Positions 6,469 through 16,092 of a stretch of 64,000 nt of DNA are shown piece after piece. The notes under the pieces were generated by a model, which saw only the letters and a list, made by a program, of their open reading frames with translations, was not told where the DNA came from and searched no databases. The stretch is taken from positions 372,001 through 436,000 of the forward strand of contig CAWHYG010000004.1 of the NCBI GenBank assembly GCA_963833505.1, in the 5' to 3' direction. Numbering within the stretch: the stretch's first letter is position 1; every line of letters starts with the position of its first letter. The position numbers were made by a program, and so were the translations under genes. Origin of the DNA: CAWHYG01 sp963833505 (GTDB taxonomy: Bacteria; Eisenbacteria; RBG-16-71-46; CAIMUX01).

Positions 6469-8508
6469 ATGGCCCGACCACGATCGCCGAAAGCGCGAAT
6501 GATAGCCGCCTGGGCACTGCTCGGGTGCCTCTTTCTGATCCCGAACACGCGCGCCGCGGACGCACCCGCCTCGGCACCGAAGGACGAGATGCTCCTTTTC
6601 GAGGAGATCCCGACCGTCTACGCCGCATCCAAGTACGAGCAGAAGGTGACCGAGGCTCCGTCCTACGCCAGCATCGTGACCGGCGCCGAGATCCGGGCGC
6701 AGGGTTACCACACCCTGGCCGACGTCCTGATGGGCCAGCAGGGATTCTACGTCACCAATGACCGCAACTACTCCTACGTCGGGGTCCGCGGATTCGCCCC
6801 GCCCGGGGATTACAACACCCGCATCCTCGTTCTCATTGACGGCCACCGCATCAACGACACCGTCTACGACATGGCTCCGATCGGAACGGACTTTCCGCTG
6901 GATTTGGCGCTGGTCGACCGGATCGAGATCGTCCGCGGGCCCAGCTCCTGTCTCTACGGAAGCAACGCGTTCTTCGCCGTGGTCAACGTGATCACGCGAA
7001 CGGGCGCCAGCCAGAAGGAGACCGAGTTGGCCGGAGAGGCCGGCGACCATGGGACCTACCGCGGCCGCTTTACCGCCGGCCGGCAGTTCTCCGATGGATT
7101 GTCCGCCCTGGTCTCGGCCACCCGCTATCACAGCGATGGAGAGGACCTCCACTTCCGCGAATTCGACACACCGGCGACGCAGGACGGCTGGGCGCGCGGC
7201 CTGGACGGAGATGCCTCGTCCGATTTTTGGACGGCCCTGTCGCTCCATGATTTCTGCCTGCGAGGAGCCTTCGGCCAACGGGACAAGACGATTCCCACCG
7301 CCTCGTACGGGACGCTCTTCGGCGACCCGGGGAGCAAGACCCGGGACATCTATTCCTTCACCGACCTGAGCTATCAACCGGCGCCACGGGGACCGCTGCA
7401 GTGGAGCGGACGGCTCTACTACGACTGGGACGACTACACCGGAACCTATGCCTACCAGGATTCCGTGGTCGATTCCGTTCCCCCGTTCCGCTACTTGGAC
7501 AAGGACATCGGCAAGACGGGACGATGGGGTCTCGAGGGCAGGCTGATCCGGGATCTGGGGTCCGCTCACCGGTTCACCGCGGGTGCGGAGTACCGGGACG
7601 ATTTCCTCATCGAGCAGCAGAACTACAATTTTCTCCCCTACCAGCTCTTCCTGAATGATCGAAGTGAAGGCCAGGTTTGGGGCGTGTACGCCGAGGACGC
7701 CTTCACCCTGCGGCCCGGCCTCGTCCTCTACGCCGGGGGCCGGCACGATCAGGACCAGAGCTTCGGGGGCACCACCAATCCTCGGCTGGCGCTCGTGTAC
7801 AACCCCGACCCGCGGACGGACGCGAAGCTGATCTTCGGACGCTCCTTCCGAGCGCCCAACGCCTACGAGCTGTACTACGACGACCACGCTACTCAGGAGG
7901 GAAACTCGTCTCTCCGGCCCGAGACCATCCTCACCGGCGAGTTCGACCTGGGCCGACTGGTGCAACGTCACCTGCACGCGCAATTGTCCGTCTTCACCTA
8001 TCAGATCCATGACCTGATCCGCGAGCAGATGGACGCGGCCGACAGCATGATCATCTACCGCAACAGCGATCGGATCCGCAGCTCGGGATGCGAGGTGGAG
8101 CTGGCCACCCGGCGTTGCAAGCTCCTGGACGGCCGGATCGGCTACTCGTTCCAGATCAGCAAGGACAACCTGACCGGACAGACGCTGGTCAACTCTCCCC
8201 GCCACATGGTCAAAGTCGAGGTTCGCCTGCCAGAGGAGGAGAAACGGTGGCAGGCCGGCGCCAACGTCCAGTACATGAGCGCCCGCAGGACCCTGCAGGG
8301 CCAAACGGATGGGGCTCAGGCGGTGGCCAACGTCACGTTGGAGTACCGGCTCCCCTGGCGCAACTTGAGCGCCTCCGCCGGCGTGTACAACCTCTTCGAT
8401 GAGCGTTTGGGCGACCCGGGTGGAGAAGAGCTCACCGAGGACCTCCTTCCCCGAGTCGGGCGCAGCTTCCTTCTCGGGCTGCAGCTCGCCGGGAATCAGA
8501 AACCGTGA
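6469..8508 (+). CDS. TonB-dependent outer-membrane receptor
   Basis: A 679-residue protein with a signal peptide (residues ~1-29, ending TRAAD), a plug domain at ~55-175 (SIVTGAEIRAQGYHTLADVL, VGVRGF, ILVLIDGHRIND, DRIEIVRGPSS, YGSNAFFAVVNVIT) and a C-terminal 22-strand-type barrel through to residue 679. The start has AGGAG at a proper distance. It is followed after 13 bp by a periplasmic PF04392 binding protein. Its neighbour on the other side is the CHASE8 kinase now split by an IS. In known clusters of this type the receptor, binding protein and kinase appear together, and a sensory or metal/siderophore-related role has been supposed; the ligand cannot be inferred from sequence here. Confidence 0.92.
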   Translation: MARPRSPKARMIAAWALLGCLFLIPNTRAADAPASAPKDEMLLFEEIPTVYAASKYEQKVTEAPSYASIVTGAEIRAQGYHTLADVLMGQQGFYVTNDRNYSYVGVRGFAPPGDYNTRILVLIDGHRINDTVYDMAPIGTDFPLDLALVDRIEIVRGPSSCLYGSNAFFAVVNVITRTGASQKETELAGEAGDHGTYRGRFTAGRQFSDGLSALVSATRYHSDGEDLHFREFDTPATQDGWARGLDGDASSDFWTALSLHDFCLRGAFGQRDKTIPTASYGTLFGDPGSKTRDIYSFTDLSYQPAPRGPLQWSGRLYYDWDDYTGTYAYQDSVVDSVPPFRYLDKDIGKTGRWGLEGRLIRDLGSAHRFTAGAEYRDDFLIEQQNYNFLPYQLFLNDRSEGQVWGVYAEDAFTLRPGLVLYAGGRHDQDQSFGGTTNPRLALVYNPDPRTDAKLIFGRSFRAPNAYELYYDDHATQEGNSSLRPETILTGEFDLGRLVQRHLHAQLSVFTYQIHDLIREQMDAADSMIIYRNSDRIRSSGCEVELATRRCKLLDGRIGYSFQISKDNLTGQTLVNSPRHMVKVEVRLPEEEKRWQAGANVQYMSARRTLQGQTDGAQAVANVTLEYRLPWRNLSASAGVYNLFDERLGDPGGEELTEDLLPRVGRSFLLGLQLAGNQKP

Positions 8509-8521
8509 GGTCGGACGCTTG

Positions 8522-9481
8522 ATGCTGGTACGCCGTCACTCGGAACTGGTTTGCCTCTTCGCCGCCCTGGCTGCCGCGGCCGGCATCCTGGCACCGGTTG
8601 CAGGGCAGGCGGCCCAGTCCACGCGATCGACCAACGTCGCCATCTTGATCAGTCACGACGGGGAGGCCTTTGACCAGGCATTACAGGGGTTCCAGGAGGC
8701 ACTGCACCGCGAGGGAATCCAGGCGCACAGCACCGTGTTTCGTCTCCTGGGCGACTCGCTCCGGGCCGCTGACGCCGTGTCGCAGATGCGCGCCCTGTCT
8801 CCCGATCTCGTCTTCACTCTTGGATCATTAAGCACAGCCATCTGCAGGAAGGACATGCCCGACAGCCCGATCGTGGCCGGCATGGTGCCGCGTCCCAGCG
8901 AGCTCGCGGGACCGAACGTCACCGGGGTCTATCTCGAGATCCCATGTGAAACCCAGTTCCTCTGGCTCCGCCGCTTCCTGCCCAACGCCGCCGGGGTGGG
9001 CATTCTCTACCGTTCCGGAGAGAACGAAGAAACGCTCATGGCCGCGCTCAAGGTGGCGGAATCCATGAAGCTGCATCTGGAGGCGCGCCGGGTCAACAGC
9101 TTGGACGCCTTGGACCAGGCGCTGGGGAGTCTGAAGGGACGTACGGACACGATTCTGTCCATCTACGAGCCGTCTCTCATGACGCCGGACTGCGCCCGGC
9201 GCATTCTTCTCTTCGGAGCGCAAGCGGGCATCCCTGTAGTGGGACTCTCCTCGGCGTGGGTCAAGGCCGGCGCGCTCTACTGCCTCGAGTGCGACTACGT
9301 CGACCTCGGCGATCAGTGCGGAGCGATGGCCGTGCAGATCCTTCGCGGCAGCGCGCCGCAATCGATTCCACCGGCGCCCCCGCGAAAGATCAGCTACTCG
9401 ATCAATCAGAGCGTGGGGGACCGGCTGAGCATCCATCTTTCGGATGCGCTGGTTGGCGGCGCCCACCAGACGTTTGACTGA
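8522..9481 (+). CDS. Periplasmic ABC-type substrate-binding protein (PF04392-like)
   Basis: The 319-residue protein begins with a signal peptide (MLVRRHSELVCLFAALAAA...GQAAQ) and then shows the ABC_sub_bind (PF04392) pattern: TNVAILISHDGEAFDQALQGF, LSPDLVFTLGSLSTAICR, SPIVAGMVPRP, NVTGVYLEIP, GVGILYR, DTILSIYEPSLM and PVVGLSSAWVKAGALYCLECD. I chose ATG 8522 because the longer upstream frame overlaps the receptor. No permease or ATPase of matching type is adjacent, so the protein probably serves as a ligand-binding partner of the nearby CHASE8 kinase instead of an importer, as proposed for similar clusters. That kinase is interrupted in this genome, so the signalling route may be broken. Confidence 0.85.
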   Translation: MLVRRHSELVCLFAALAAAAGILAPVAGQAAQSTRSTNVAILISHDGEAFDQALQGFQEALHREGIQAHSTVFRLLGDSLRAADAVSQMRALSPDLVFTLGSLSTAICRKDMPDSPIVAGMVPRPSELAGPNVTGVYLEIPCETQFLWLRRFLPNAAGVGILYRSGENEETLMAALKVAESMKLHLEARRVNSLDALDQALGSLKGRTDTILSIYEPSLMTPDCARRILLFGAQAGIPVVGLSSAWVKAGALYCLECDYVDLGDQCGAMAVQILRGSAPQSIPPAPPRKISYSINQSVGDRLSIHLSDALVGGAHQTFD

Positions 9482-9579
9482 ATTGGCGCGGCCTGCAGGT
9501 CCCGCTGCCACCCGGCCTCGCTACCGTCGATCGCTCCAAATCCAGTCGTGCCAACCCGTCGGACCTTTGCCCGTGGAAT

Positions 9580-12105
9580 CTACACGTTCTCCCGGCTGAG
9601 CTCCGTCGCCGGCACGCGGCTGGCGCGCACCGCCGGATAGACGCTGGCCACAACCGACGCCCCGAGAATGCTCGCAGCCTGCCGGATCAACGCGGCATAT
9701 GGCCCGTACAAGCGGATGGTCCACCCGAAATAGGCGCGGTTGATCACGAAGATGAGGATCGCGGCCAGACCGAGCCCGCCGAACGCCCCGAGAATCAACC
9801 CGAGGAGACCAATGCCCAGCCCCTCGCCGAGAAACGCGCGGAAGATCTGCCGTCTCAAAGCGCCCAGGGCGCGATAGAGGGCCAGCTCCGCCACGCGTTC
9901 CCGCGCCAGAACGAGCAGCGTCAACGTGATCCCGGTGACCGCGATGAGCAGACTCATGGCTTCCAACAGCCGCGTCACCGCAAAGGTCTGATCGAAAATG
10001 CGCAGGATCTCTTCCCGGAGATCGCGGTTGCTTCGGATCACCAAAGGCCGGCCGGCGAAGAGCGTCCGGAGCCGGCCGACCTCGCGTTCGGCATCGATTC
10101 CCGGCTGCAGGTAGAGTGCAAGGTTCGTGATGGCGCCGGGTCCGAAAAACCGATCCATTGTCCTCAGATCCATGGCGGCGGATCCGGCCTCGGTCGTGTA
10201 ATCAAAGTAGACTCCGGCGATGTAGAACCGCCGGGGTCCGGCCGGCGTGTCCAGAACGAGGCTGTCGCCGGCGGCCAGGCGCTCCTTCCGGGCGAGCGGC
10301 TCTCCGATCAAAACCGCGCCCGTCTCGCACAGGCGCCGGATCGCCTCATCCCGGTTTCCGCTGATCAGCGGATAGCGCGCGGATCCCTCGGGCAGCCCCA
10401 TCGAGATCCCGGCCAGAGAGATCCTCCGGTCGCCGCTCATCACCTTGAACTGGCGCACCTGATCCGCGCCGCGGATCCCCGGCTGCCGGGTCAATTCGGC
10501 CGCCAGTTCGGGCGACAGGGTCGCCGTGTCGCCCGCGCGCGCCCAGGATTCGGTCGTGACATAGACGTCGGCGCGGACCGCGGCGCCGATCCAGGTCGCC
10601 ACCGTGCGGCGAAAGCTCCCGACCATGATGGTGATCCCGACCAGCATGCTCACGGCCACGCCCAGGGCGGCGACGGCGAAAGCGGTAGTGTGCAACCGCA
10701 CGGCCAGGGTCTTGAAGCTGTAGCCGAGGCCGAAGCTTCGGATCCGGATCCGGCCGCAGACGGCCTGCACGAGGAGCGGAGTCAGAAGCGGAAGCCCCAC
10801 GAGAATGGCCGATCCGAGCACGAAACCGCCGGGACGCCATCCACGCCCCCAAAGAGCGAACCAGAGGCCGGTGACCGCGAGGATGGCGACGGCCGCGGCG
10901 GCGAGGCGGCCCGCCAGCGATCCCATCTTCTCGTGCAGGGTGAAGGAAACGAGCAAGGCGCGGGTGTCTCGCCGGGTCATGTCGAGCGCCGGGAAGATGG
11001 CGCCGGCCAGAGCGCCTCCCACGCCGATGACTCCGGCCAGCGCATACAGGCGGAGCGGCAGCCGCAGGGTGTCGATCTCCTCCAGCAGGTAGAGATTGGT
11101 GATGGTGGCGCTGACTGCGCTCAGATTGGCCCGCGCCGCCCAGTAGCCGAGAAGCAGACCGAGCCCCGTGCCGAGGCCGCCCATGAGGGCGACATCGCCC
11201 AGAATGGCGAGGAGAAGCTGGCCGCGGGTCGCGCCACACGCGCGGAGCAGGCCGAACTCCGGCCGCCTCCGCAGCAGCGAAGCCTGGGTGCTGGTGTAGA
11301 TCAGGAAGATTCCGACCACGAGGCTGATCAGACTGAGCGCGGTGAGATTGAGGCGGAACGCGGACATCAGACCCGCGGCTTCATTCTCGCGCTGCTCCGG
11401 CGTGACGATGCGGACCGAAGGACCCAGCCGGGCGGCAAGACGCCGCTCGACCTCGGGCGCCGGCGTACCGCCCGCCACGCGCACGTCCACCTCGGTGATC
11501 TGCCCGCGCCGTCCCAACAAACTCTGGGCCTGCGCAATGTCCATCACCGCCATCGTCCGGCTGGCGAGCGGAGAGACCTTCTGGAAGTCGACCAGAGCGC
11601 CGATCACAAGGGTCGCTGTTCGGGAGCCGCTCGAAACCTCGATCGGATCGCCGACCTTCCATCCCATCTCGGCGGCCAGGGATGGAGTAAGCGCGATCCA
11701 GCCGGGACGGGACAGCGCGGAGGCGAGGGAGTCGGCGGATTCGCGCACCGGCAAACGGACCGGCGCGAAGAAGTCGACTCCGATCACTTCGAGGTAGAGG
11801 TCTCGCCGTCCGGAAACCGCCACCTGGATCCGATCGAGAGGCCAGACCGCCGCGACGCCGGGAGTCCCGAGGATCCGGGGATAGAGCGTGTCGGAGAAGG
11901 TCGGGGTCTGCCCGAGGACGCTCAGATCGGCGTCGCCGCTGACGGCGTGCACGCTGCCGGAGAAGGCGGCCAGGGCATTCTGGTTGATGATCTGGATGCT
12001 CAGGACCGAGGCGACCCCGAGGGCGACGCCGAGGAGCGCGAGAAGGTAGAGACTTCGCCCGGAATGAAGACGCGCCCGGAGCGCCAGGAGCAGATAGCGG
12101 TTCAC
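9580..12105 (-). CDS. ABC transporter permease, FtsX/MacB-like (two-module)
   Basis: An 841-residue inner-membrane protein with the layout of duplicated FtsX permeases: an N-terminal membrane segment (~15-35), a large periplasmic MacB_PCD-like domain (~40-240), a first FtsX membrane module (~255-375), central membrane segments (~395-440), then a second anchor, periplasmic domain (~480-690) and FtsX module (~715-841) ending SRVPATELSRENV. Such permeases work with a LolD-type ATPase to extract or export lipoproteins, lipids or peptides rather than to pump ions. The ATPase gene lies directly upstream and overlaps by ATGA, so the two form one transporter. No membrane-fusion partner is seen next to it. 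The substrate is unknown. Confidence 0.9.
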   Translation of the reverse strand: MNRYLLLALRARLHSGRSLYLLALLGVALGVASVLSIQIINQNALAAFSGSVHAVSGDADLSVLGQTPTFSDTLYPRILGTPGVAAVWPLDRIQVAVSGRRDLYLEVIGVDFFAPVRLPVRESADSLASALSRPGWIALTPSLAAEMGWKVGDPIEVSSGSRTATLVIGALVDFQKVSPLASRTMAVMDIAQAQSLLGRRGQITEVDVRVAGGTPAPEVERRLAARLGPSVRIVTPEQRENEAAGLMSAFRLNLTALSLISLVVGIFLIYTSTQASLLRRRPEFGLLRACGATRGQLLLAILGDVALMGGLGTGLGLLLGYWAARANLSAVSATITNLYLLEEIDTLRLPLRLYALAGVIGVGGALAGAIFPALDMTRRDTRALLVSFTLHEKMGSLAGRLAAAAVAILAVTGLWFALWGRGWRPGGFVLGSAILVGLPLLTPLLVQAVCGRIRIRSFGLGYSFKTLAVRLHTTAFAVAALGVAVSMLVGITIMVGSFRRTVATWIGAAVRADVYVTTESWARAGDTATLSPELAAELTRQPGIRGADQVRQFKVMSGDRRISLAGISMGLPEGSARYPLISGNRDEAIRRLCETGAVLIGEPLARKERLAAGDSLVLDTPAGPRRFYIAGVYFDYTTEAGSAAMDLRTMDRFFGPGAITNLALYLQPGIDAEREVGRLRTLFAGRPLVIRSNRDLREEILRIFDQTFAVTRLLEAMSLLIAVTGITLTLLVLARERVAELALYRALGALRRQIFRAFLGEGLGIGLLGLILGAFGGLGLAAILIFVINRAYFGWTIRLYGPYAALIRQAASILGASVVASVYPAVRASRVPATELSRENV

Positions 12106-12779
12106 GGCGCTTCCAGAAGCCCGTCGTGAAGGCGCCGGATCTCGCCGGCGCGGGCCGCCAGCTCGCTGCTGTGGGTGACGAGAACGAGGGTGGATCCCTC
12201 CTCTTCGGAAAGGCGGAAAAGCAGGTCCACGACCAGCCGGCCGTTCTCGTCATCCAGATTCCCGGTCGGTTCGTCCGCCAGGAGAAGCCGCGGGCGTCTC
12301 AGGAGCGCCCGGCAGATCGCGACGCGCTGCATCTCCCCGCCGCTGAGCTTTTCGACCCGATCTCCCGCGCGATCGAGCAGCCCGACGCGATCGAGCAACT
12401 CGCGCACTCGCGGCTCCCACTCCGAGGAAGCCGAACCGGCGATGAGGGCGGGCAGGGCCACGTTCTCCCGAACCGAAAGATGCGGAAGCAGATGGAAGAA
12501 CTGGAAGATCAGTCCGATGATGTTCCGCCGGAACAGGGTCCGCTCCCGTTCGGAAAGCCGGGCCAGGTTCCGGCCTTCGACCTCGACGTCCCCCGCCGTC
12601 GGCACCTCGATCCCGGCGGCCAGATGCAACAGGGTTGATTTGCCGCTGCCGCTCCGGCCGATGACGGCGATCGTCCGGCCGGGGCTGACCGTCAGATCGA
12701 TCCCGCGCAAGACCTCCCGGACCCGCCCGCCCGAACCGGTGAAACTCTTTCGGACTCCACGGAAAGTCAACAGGCTCAT
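12102..12779 (-). CDS. ABC transporter ATP-binding protein, LolD/MacB type
   Basis: Starting at ATG 12779 the protein has 225 residues, the normal length for LolD-like ATPases. It shows Walker A (GRSGSGKST), the Q-loop (LIFQFFHLLPHLSV), the signature LSGGEMQRVAICRALL, Walker B (LLLADEPTGNLD) and the switch His (LVTHSSELA). The same frame extends 18 codons farther upstream, but MSLLTFRGVRKSF is the usual family start. The stop overlaps the permease ATG. Function: ATP hydrolysis driving the FtsX-like permease at 9580-12105, at the cytoplasmic face of the inner membrane. A ribosome site before 12779 is not obvious. Confidence 0.9.
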   Translation of the reverse strand: MSLLTFRGVRKSFTGSGGRVREVLRGIDLTVSPGRTIAVIGRSGSGKSTLLHLAAGIEVPTAGDVEVEGRNLARLSERERTLFRRNIIGLIFQFFHLLPHLSVRENVALPALIAGSASSEWEPRVRELLDRVGLLDRAGDRVEKLSGGEMQRVAICRALLRRPRLLLADEPTGNLDDENGRLVVDLLFRLSEEEGSTLVLVTHSSELAARAGEIRRLHDGLLEAP

Positions 12780-13215
12780 GGGAGTTGAGGATACTTCCGC
12801 GGGACGCCGCCGGTCGCTGGAGAAACCCGCCACAAAAGCGCAATCGCCCCTCGGGGACCGGCATCGAATGGAAAGTTCGAAAGCCCCGGCCTCGACCGCG
12901 AAACATCAATCGGCGACTCTTCAACAGACGAGCCGGGGCTTCCAAGGTTGAGAGCTGGGCCCTTTGGGCTGAGCGTCAATCGGACCCAACGAGCCGCAAT
13001 GAAGCGGGCTTCAACGGTCCACGACGCCCCCGAGTCCACTGGCTCTCCGTTTCACGAAGCTCTGCTTCGGTTCGACGTGGCAGGCAGTGGCAACACCGGG
13101 TCGTTCTCCCCCCCTTACGACTCGCCGCCCCAGCCTGCCGCGTTCGCTTTAAGGCGCGCTGGTGTAATCTAGCCGGAACCCGGCGGCGGACGCGCCGGGA
13201 CGAGGAGACGCGCCG
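12780..13215. other. Divergent intergenic region with a long inverted repeat
   Basis: About 435 bp between the leftward ABC ATPase and rightward ispG have no supported gene. The main structure is an inverted repeat: AAGCCCCGGCCTCG (12881-12894) against CGAGCCGGGGCTT (12929-12941), 13 paired bases with one bulge around a ~34-base loop. Near the right end, TAATCT (about 13165) could be a -10 element for ispG. A GAGGAG ribosome site precedes ispG. Confidence 0.45.
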
Positions 13216-15963
13216 ATGCTCCAGGGCTTCAGTCTGAACCTACCCCGCCGGCGGCCGGCCCGGACGGTCCGGATCGGTCCGCTCCGGATCGGAAGCGATC
13301 ATCCGGTTCTCATCCAGTCGATGACCGTCTCCGACACCATGGACACTGACGCGGTCGTGTCCGAGATCCGCGAGCTGGTCGACGCCGGGTGTCCCCTGGT
13401 CCGGCTGACCGCTCCCTCCGTGAAGCATGCGGAGAACCTCCGCGAGATCCGCCGCCGCCTGGCGAGCGCCGGCCTCGACGTTCCGATGGTCGCGGACATC
13501 CACTTCACGCCGAATGCGGCCCTGATTGCCGCCGAGATCGTCGAGAAAGTGCGGATCAATCCGGGGAACTTCGCCGATCGGAAGAAGTTCGCCGTCCGGG
13601 AGTACACCGATCGGGAGTACGCGGAGGATCTCGAGCGGGTCGCGGAGACCTTCCGGCCGCTGGTCCGCAAGCTCAAGGAGAACGGCGCCGCACTTCGCAT
13701 CGGCACGAATCACGGGTCTCTCTCCGACCGGATCATGAACCGGTACGGGGACACGCCCGCGGGCATGGTCGAATCGGCGCTGGAGTTCGTCGGAATCTGC
13801 GAGGCCGAGGGTTACCGCGACATCGTCCTCTCGATGAAGTCCTCGATCCCGAGTGTGATGATCGCGGCCTACCGGCTGCTCGTCCGGCGGATGGACGAGC
13901 TGGGCATGGACTATCCGCTCCATCTCGGAGTGACGGAGGCCGGCGACGGCCTGGAAGCGCGGATCAAGAGCGCCGCCGGCATCGGCTCTCTTCTCGTGGA
14001 TGGGATCGGCGACACCATCCGCGTGTCGCTGGCGGAGGATTCCCGGCACGAGATTCCAGCGGCTCGAGCCATTCTCGAAGCCGCGGAACGGGAGCTCGGC
14101 CGGCGGGGGACCGAACAGGATCTGGGGCGACCGTTACAGGCCGAAACAGAGCAGGCGCTTCCGGAGGCGCTCTCCGGTGGGCGTTCGGAATCCAATGCGG
14201 TTCCGGGCGATCCGAGGGTCACCACGTCCCGGCTTCGCGCCGATTCTGGTACGGAGCCAAGGGCCACCGATGACAGCGCGCCGTCAGGCTCGTTCGCGTC
14301 CGGGCTGATCGGGGGCAGCAGGCCCGGGGTCCGTGCCGGGGTTGTCGGCTGGATCGATACGCTCCCCTGGACGGCCGGCCCGATCGTTTCAACTCCGACC
14401 CGGCGGCGCACATCTCCCTGGATGCTCGGCGAGCTGGGACTCGGCGGGGGCTTTCCCGTTCGGGTGGAGCGCCGGCTGGAGCTTTGCGGCACTGCCGGCG
14501 GCGACCGGCGCTTGGAAGGTCTCATCAGCAATCCCAGCGCCGGACAGATGGATCGCGTCGGCAGCAAATCCGGTGCCGGACGGTCGGCTCAAGAGGCCAA
14601 CGATCCGCCGAGCCACCCGGATGTGTCCGGATCGCAGGAAGGCGCCGCGTCGGAGTTCCTTTCGCTTCATTTCGGCTTTGGTGGATCGCTTGCGGCCATC
14701 AATTCGGCACCCACGCCAGGCAGGTTCCGTGACGCCACGAAGGTCGATCCGGAGACCGCAGCGGGCGAGTTCCAGAGTCCGAAGAACGTCGATCCAGGGT
14801 CCGCGCCGGGCAGCCTCCGCGACTCGAAACGCGAACCCGGATTTCCCGACTCGGAATTCGTGGCCAGGATCATCCAGACGATCGAGGAGATCCGAAGCCG
14901 AGACGTCTTCGCGAGCAAGCCCATCCTCCTCGAGGCGCCCTTTGCCGGGCAGGGAGAAATCCACTGGATCGAGGCGGCGCTTCCCCACGTGGACGGCCTC
15001 AGCCTGGCGGTCGGCGCGGACGAGCCGTCCTCCGACCGCGTTCGGCTCATGGCGCGCCTCCTGCTCCGTCTTCGGAAGCCGGTGCGCTGGCGCCTCGCGG
15101 CTTCGATTGCGGATCCCGGTGGCCTGGCCCGCCGCATATCCGAGACGTGCCGCGATGAGGGGCACGATGCTCTCGGTTTTCTTCTCGAGCCGGGCCCCGG
15201 CTGGATCCCGAGGATTCGCGCCGTCGCGGGCGCCTTGGGCAAGTCGGGAGACCTGCTCTTCCTCGAGGTTCCGGCGCTCGGTCCGGATCCCGCCCTGCTG
15301 GCCGGCTCGGCGCTTCTGGACGGGCTCGGAGACGCGATTTGCCTGCGAGGTCCCGCACTCGGAGCCGGGGCGGCACTGGGGTCCGTCCCGGGTCCCAAAG
15401 GTGGACGCGGTGCCGGGGCGGCAATCGAGTCCGCCTCAGCCGGCGCCAGTACTGCGTCTGCCGCCGGGCGCTCGCCGGTCGATCATGAGTCGGCTCTTCG
15501 GGCTCGCGATGCAAGCTCACCCTGGCCGCCCGGAGGACGCTCCTGGGCCGAAGCGCCGGTCGCATCCGCGTTCGCCATCCTGCAGGCTTGCCGTCTGCGC
15601 CTGACCAAGGTGGAGTTCATCGCCTGCCCCTCCTGCGGCCGGACGCAGTTCGACCTCCAGACGGTCACCGGGCGGGTTCGAAGCCGAACGGATCATCTCG
15701 TGGGCGTCAAGATCGCGGTCATGGGCTGCATCGTGAACGGCCCGGGCGAGATGGCGGATGCGGACTTCGGCTACGTCGGCAGCGGACCCGGGCGCGTGGA
15801 CCTCTACGTGGGCAAGGACCGGGTCCGGCAAGCAGTTCCGGAAACCGAGGCCGCGGAGACCTTGGTGCAATTGATTCGCGAGCACGGCCGCTGGATCGAG
15901 CCGCCGGCAGATCCCCATGGGCACGGCCCGTCGGTCGCGCCACCGGGAGCCTCCCGCGGGTAG
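13216..15963 (+). CDS. ispG: 4-hydroxy-3-methylbut-2-enyl diphosphate synthase, extra-long form
   Basis: IspG (GcpE) reduces MEcPP to HMBPP in the MEP isoprenoid pathway. Residues ~15-295 form the TIM-barrel domain (GSDHPVLIQSMTVSDT, VADIHFTPNAAL, KVRINPGNF, RIGTNHGSLSDRI, LHLGVTEAGDG). Residues ~550-710 correspond to the extra A* domain of plant and Chlamydia enzymes, and ~790-900 form the iron-sulfur domain with CPSCGRTQFDL and CIVNGPGEM, giving three cysteines plus the conserved Glu. At 915 residues it is longer than usual large-type enzymes because two Pro/Ser/Gly-rich stretches (~300-545 and ~715-785) flank the A* domain. GAGGAG lies 8 bp before the ATG. The stop falls inside a 39-bp tandem repeat. 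All catalytic motifs are intact. Confidence 0.92.
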   Translation: MLQGFSLNLPRRRPARTVRIGPLRIGSDHPVLIQSMTVSDTMDTDAVVSEIRELVDAGCPLVRLTAPSVKHAENLREIRRRLASAGLDVPMVADIHFTPNAALIAAEIVEKVRINPGNFADRKKFAVREYTDREYAEDLERVAETFRPLVRKLKENGAALRIGTNHGSLSDRIMNRYGDTPAGMVESALEFVGICEAEGYRDIVLSMKSSIPSVMIAAYRLLVRRMDELGMDYPLHLGVTEAGDGLEARIKSAAGIGSLLVDGIGDTIRVSLAEDSRHEIPAARAILEAAERELGRRGTEQDLGRPLQAETEQALPEALSGGRSESNAVPGDPRVTTSRLRADSGTEPRATDDSAPSGSFASGLIGGSRPGVRAGVVGWIDTLPWTAGPIVSTPTRRRTSPWMLGELGLGGGFPVRVERRLELCGTAGGDRRLEGLISNPSAGQMDRVGSKSGAGRSAQEANDPPSHPDVSGSQEGAASEFLSLHFGFGGSLAAINSAPTPGRFRDATKVDPETAAGEFQSPKNVDPGSAPGSLRDSKREPGFPDSEFVARIIQTIEEIRSRDVFASKPILLEAPFAGQGEIHWIEAALPHVDGLSLAVGADEPSSDRVRLMARLLLRLRKPVRWRLAASIADPGGLARRISETCRDEGHDALGFLLEPGPGWIPRIRAVAGALGKSGDLLFLEVPALGPDPALLAGSALLDGLGDAICLRGPALGAGAALGSVPGPKGGRGAGAAIESASAGASTASAAGRSPVDHESALRARDASSPWPPGGRSWAEAPVASAFAILQACRLRLTKVEFIACPSCGRTQFDLQTVTGRVRSRTDHLVGVKIAVMGCIVNGPGEMADADFGYVGSGPGRVDLYVGKDRVRQAVPETEAAETLVQLIREHGRWIEPPADPHGHGPSVAPPGASRG

Positions 15964-16015
15964 GGTCGATCGGTCCCGCCATCGGGAGCCTCCCGCGGGC
16001 AGGGTCGATCGGTGG
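15938..16015. repeat. Two 39-bp tandem repeats spanning the ispG stop
   Basis: Units 15938-15976 and 15977-16015 differ at only a few positions. Each contains the palindrome GGGAGCCTCCC and GGGTCGATCGG or its close variant. The TAG of ispG lies in the first unit (CGGGTAGGG); the second has CGGGCAGGG at the same place. Confidence 0.85.
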
Positions 16016-16092
16016 AATCGCCGGGTGCTCGGCGCGAGTCTGTGTGACAACGGAAGCTTCCGATTCTCGATCGCGACGAAAAGGGGGACCCC

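Noticed and set aside
6160..8304. 714-codon leftward open frame
   Set aside because: Exactly antisense to the TonB receptor; typical of G+C-rich codon use in the opposite strand.
10690..12129. 479-codon rightward open frame
   Set aside because: Antisense to the FtsX-like permease and rich in Glu/Arg/Gln without any motif.
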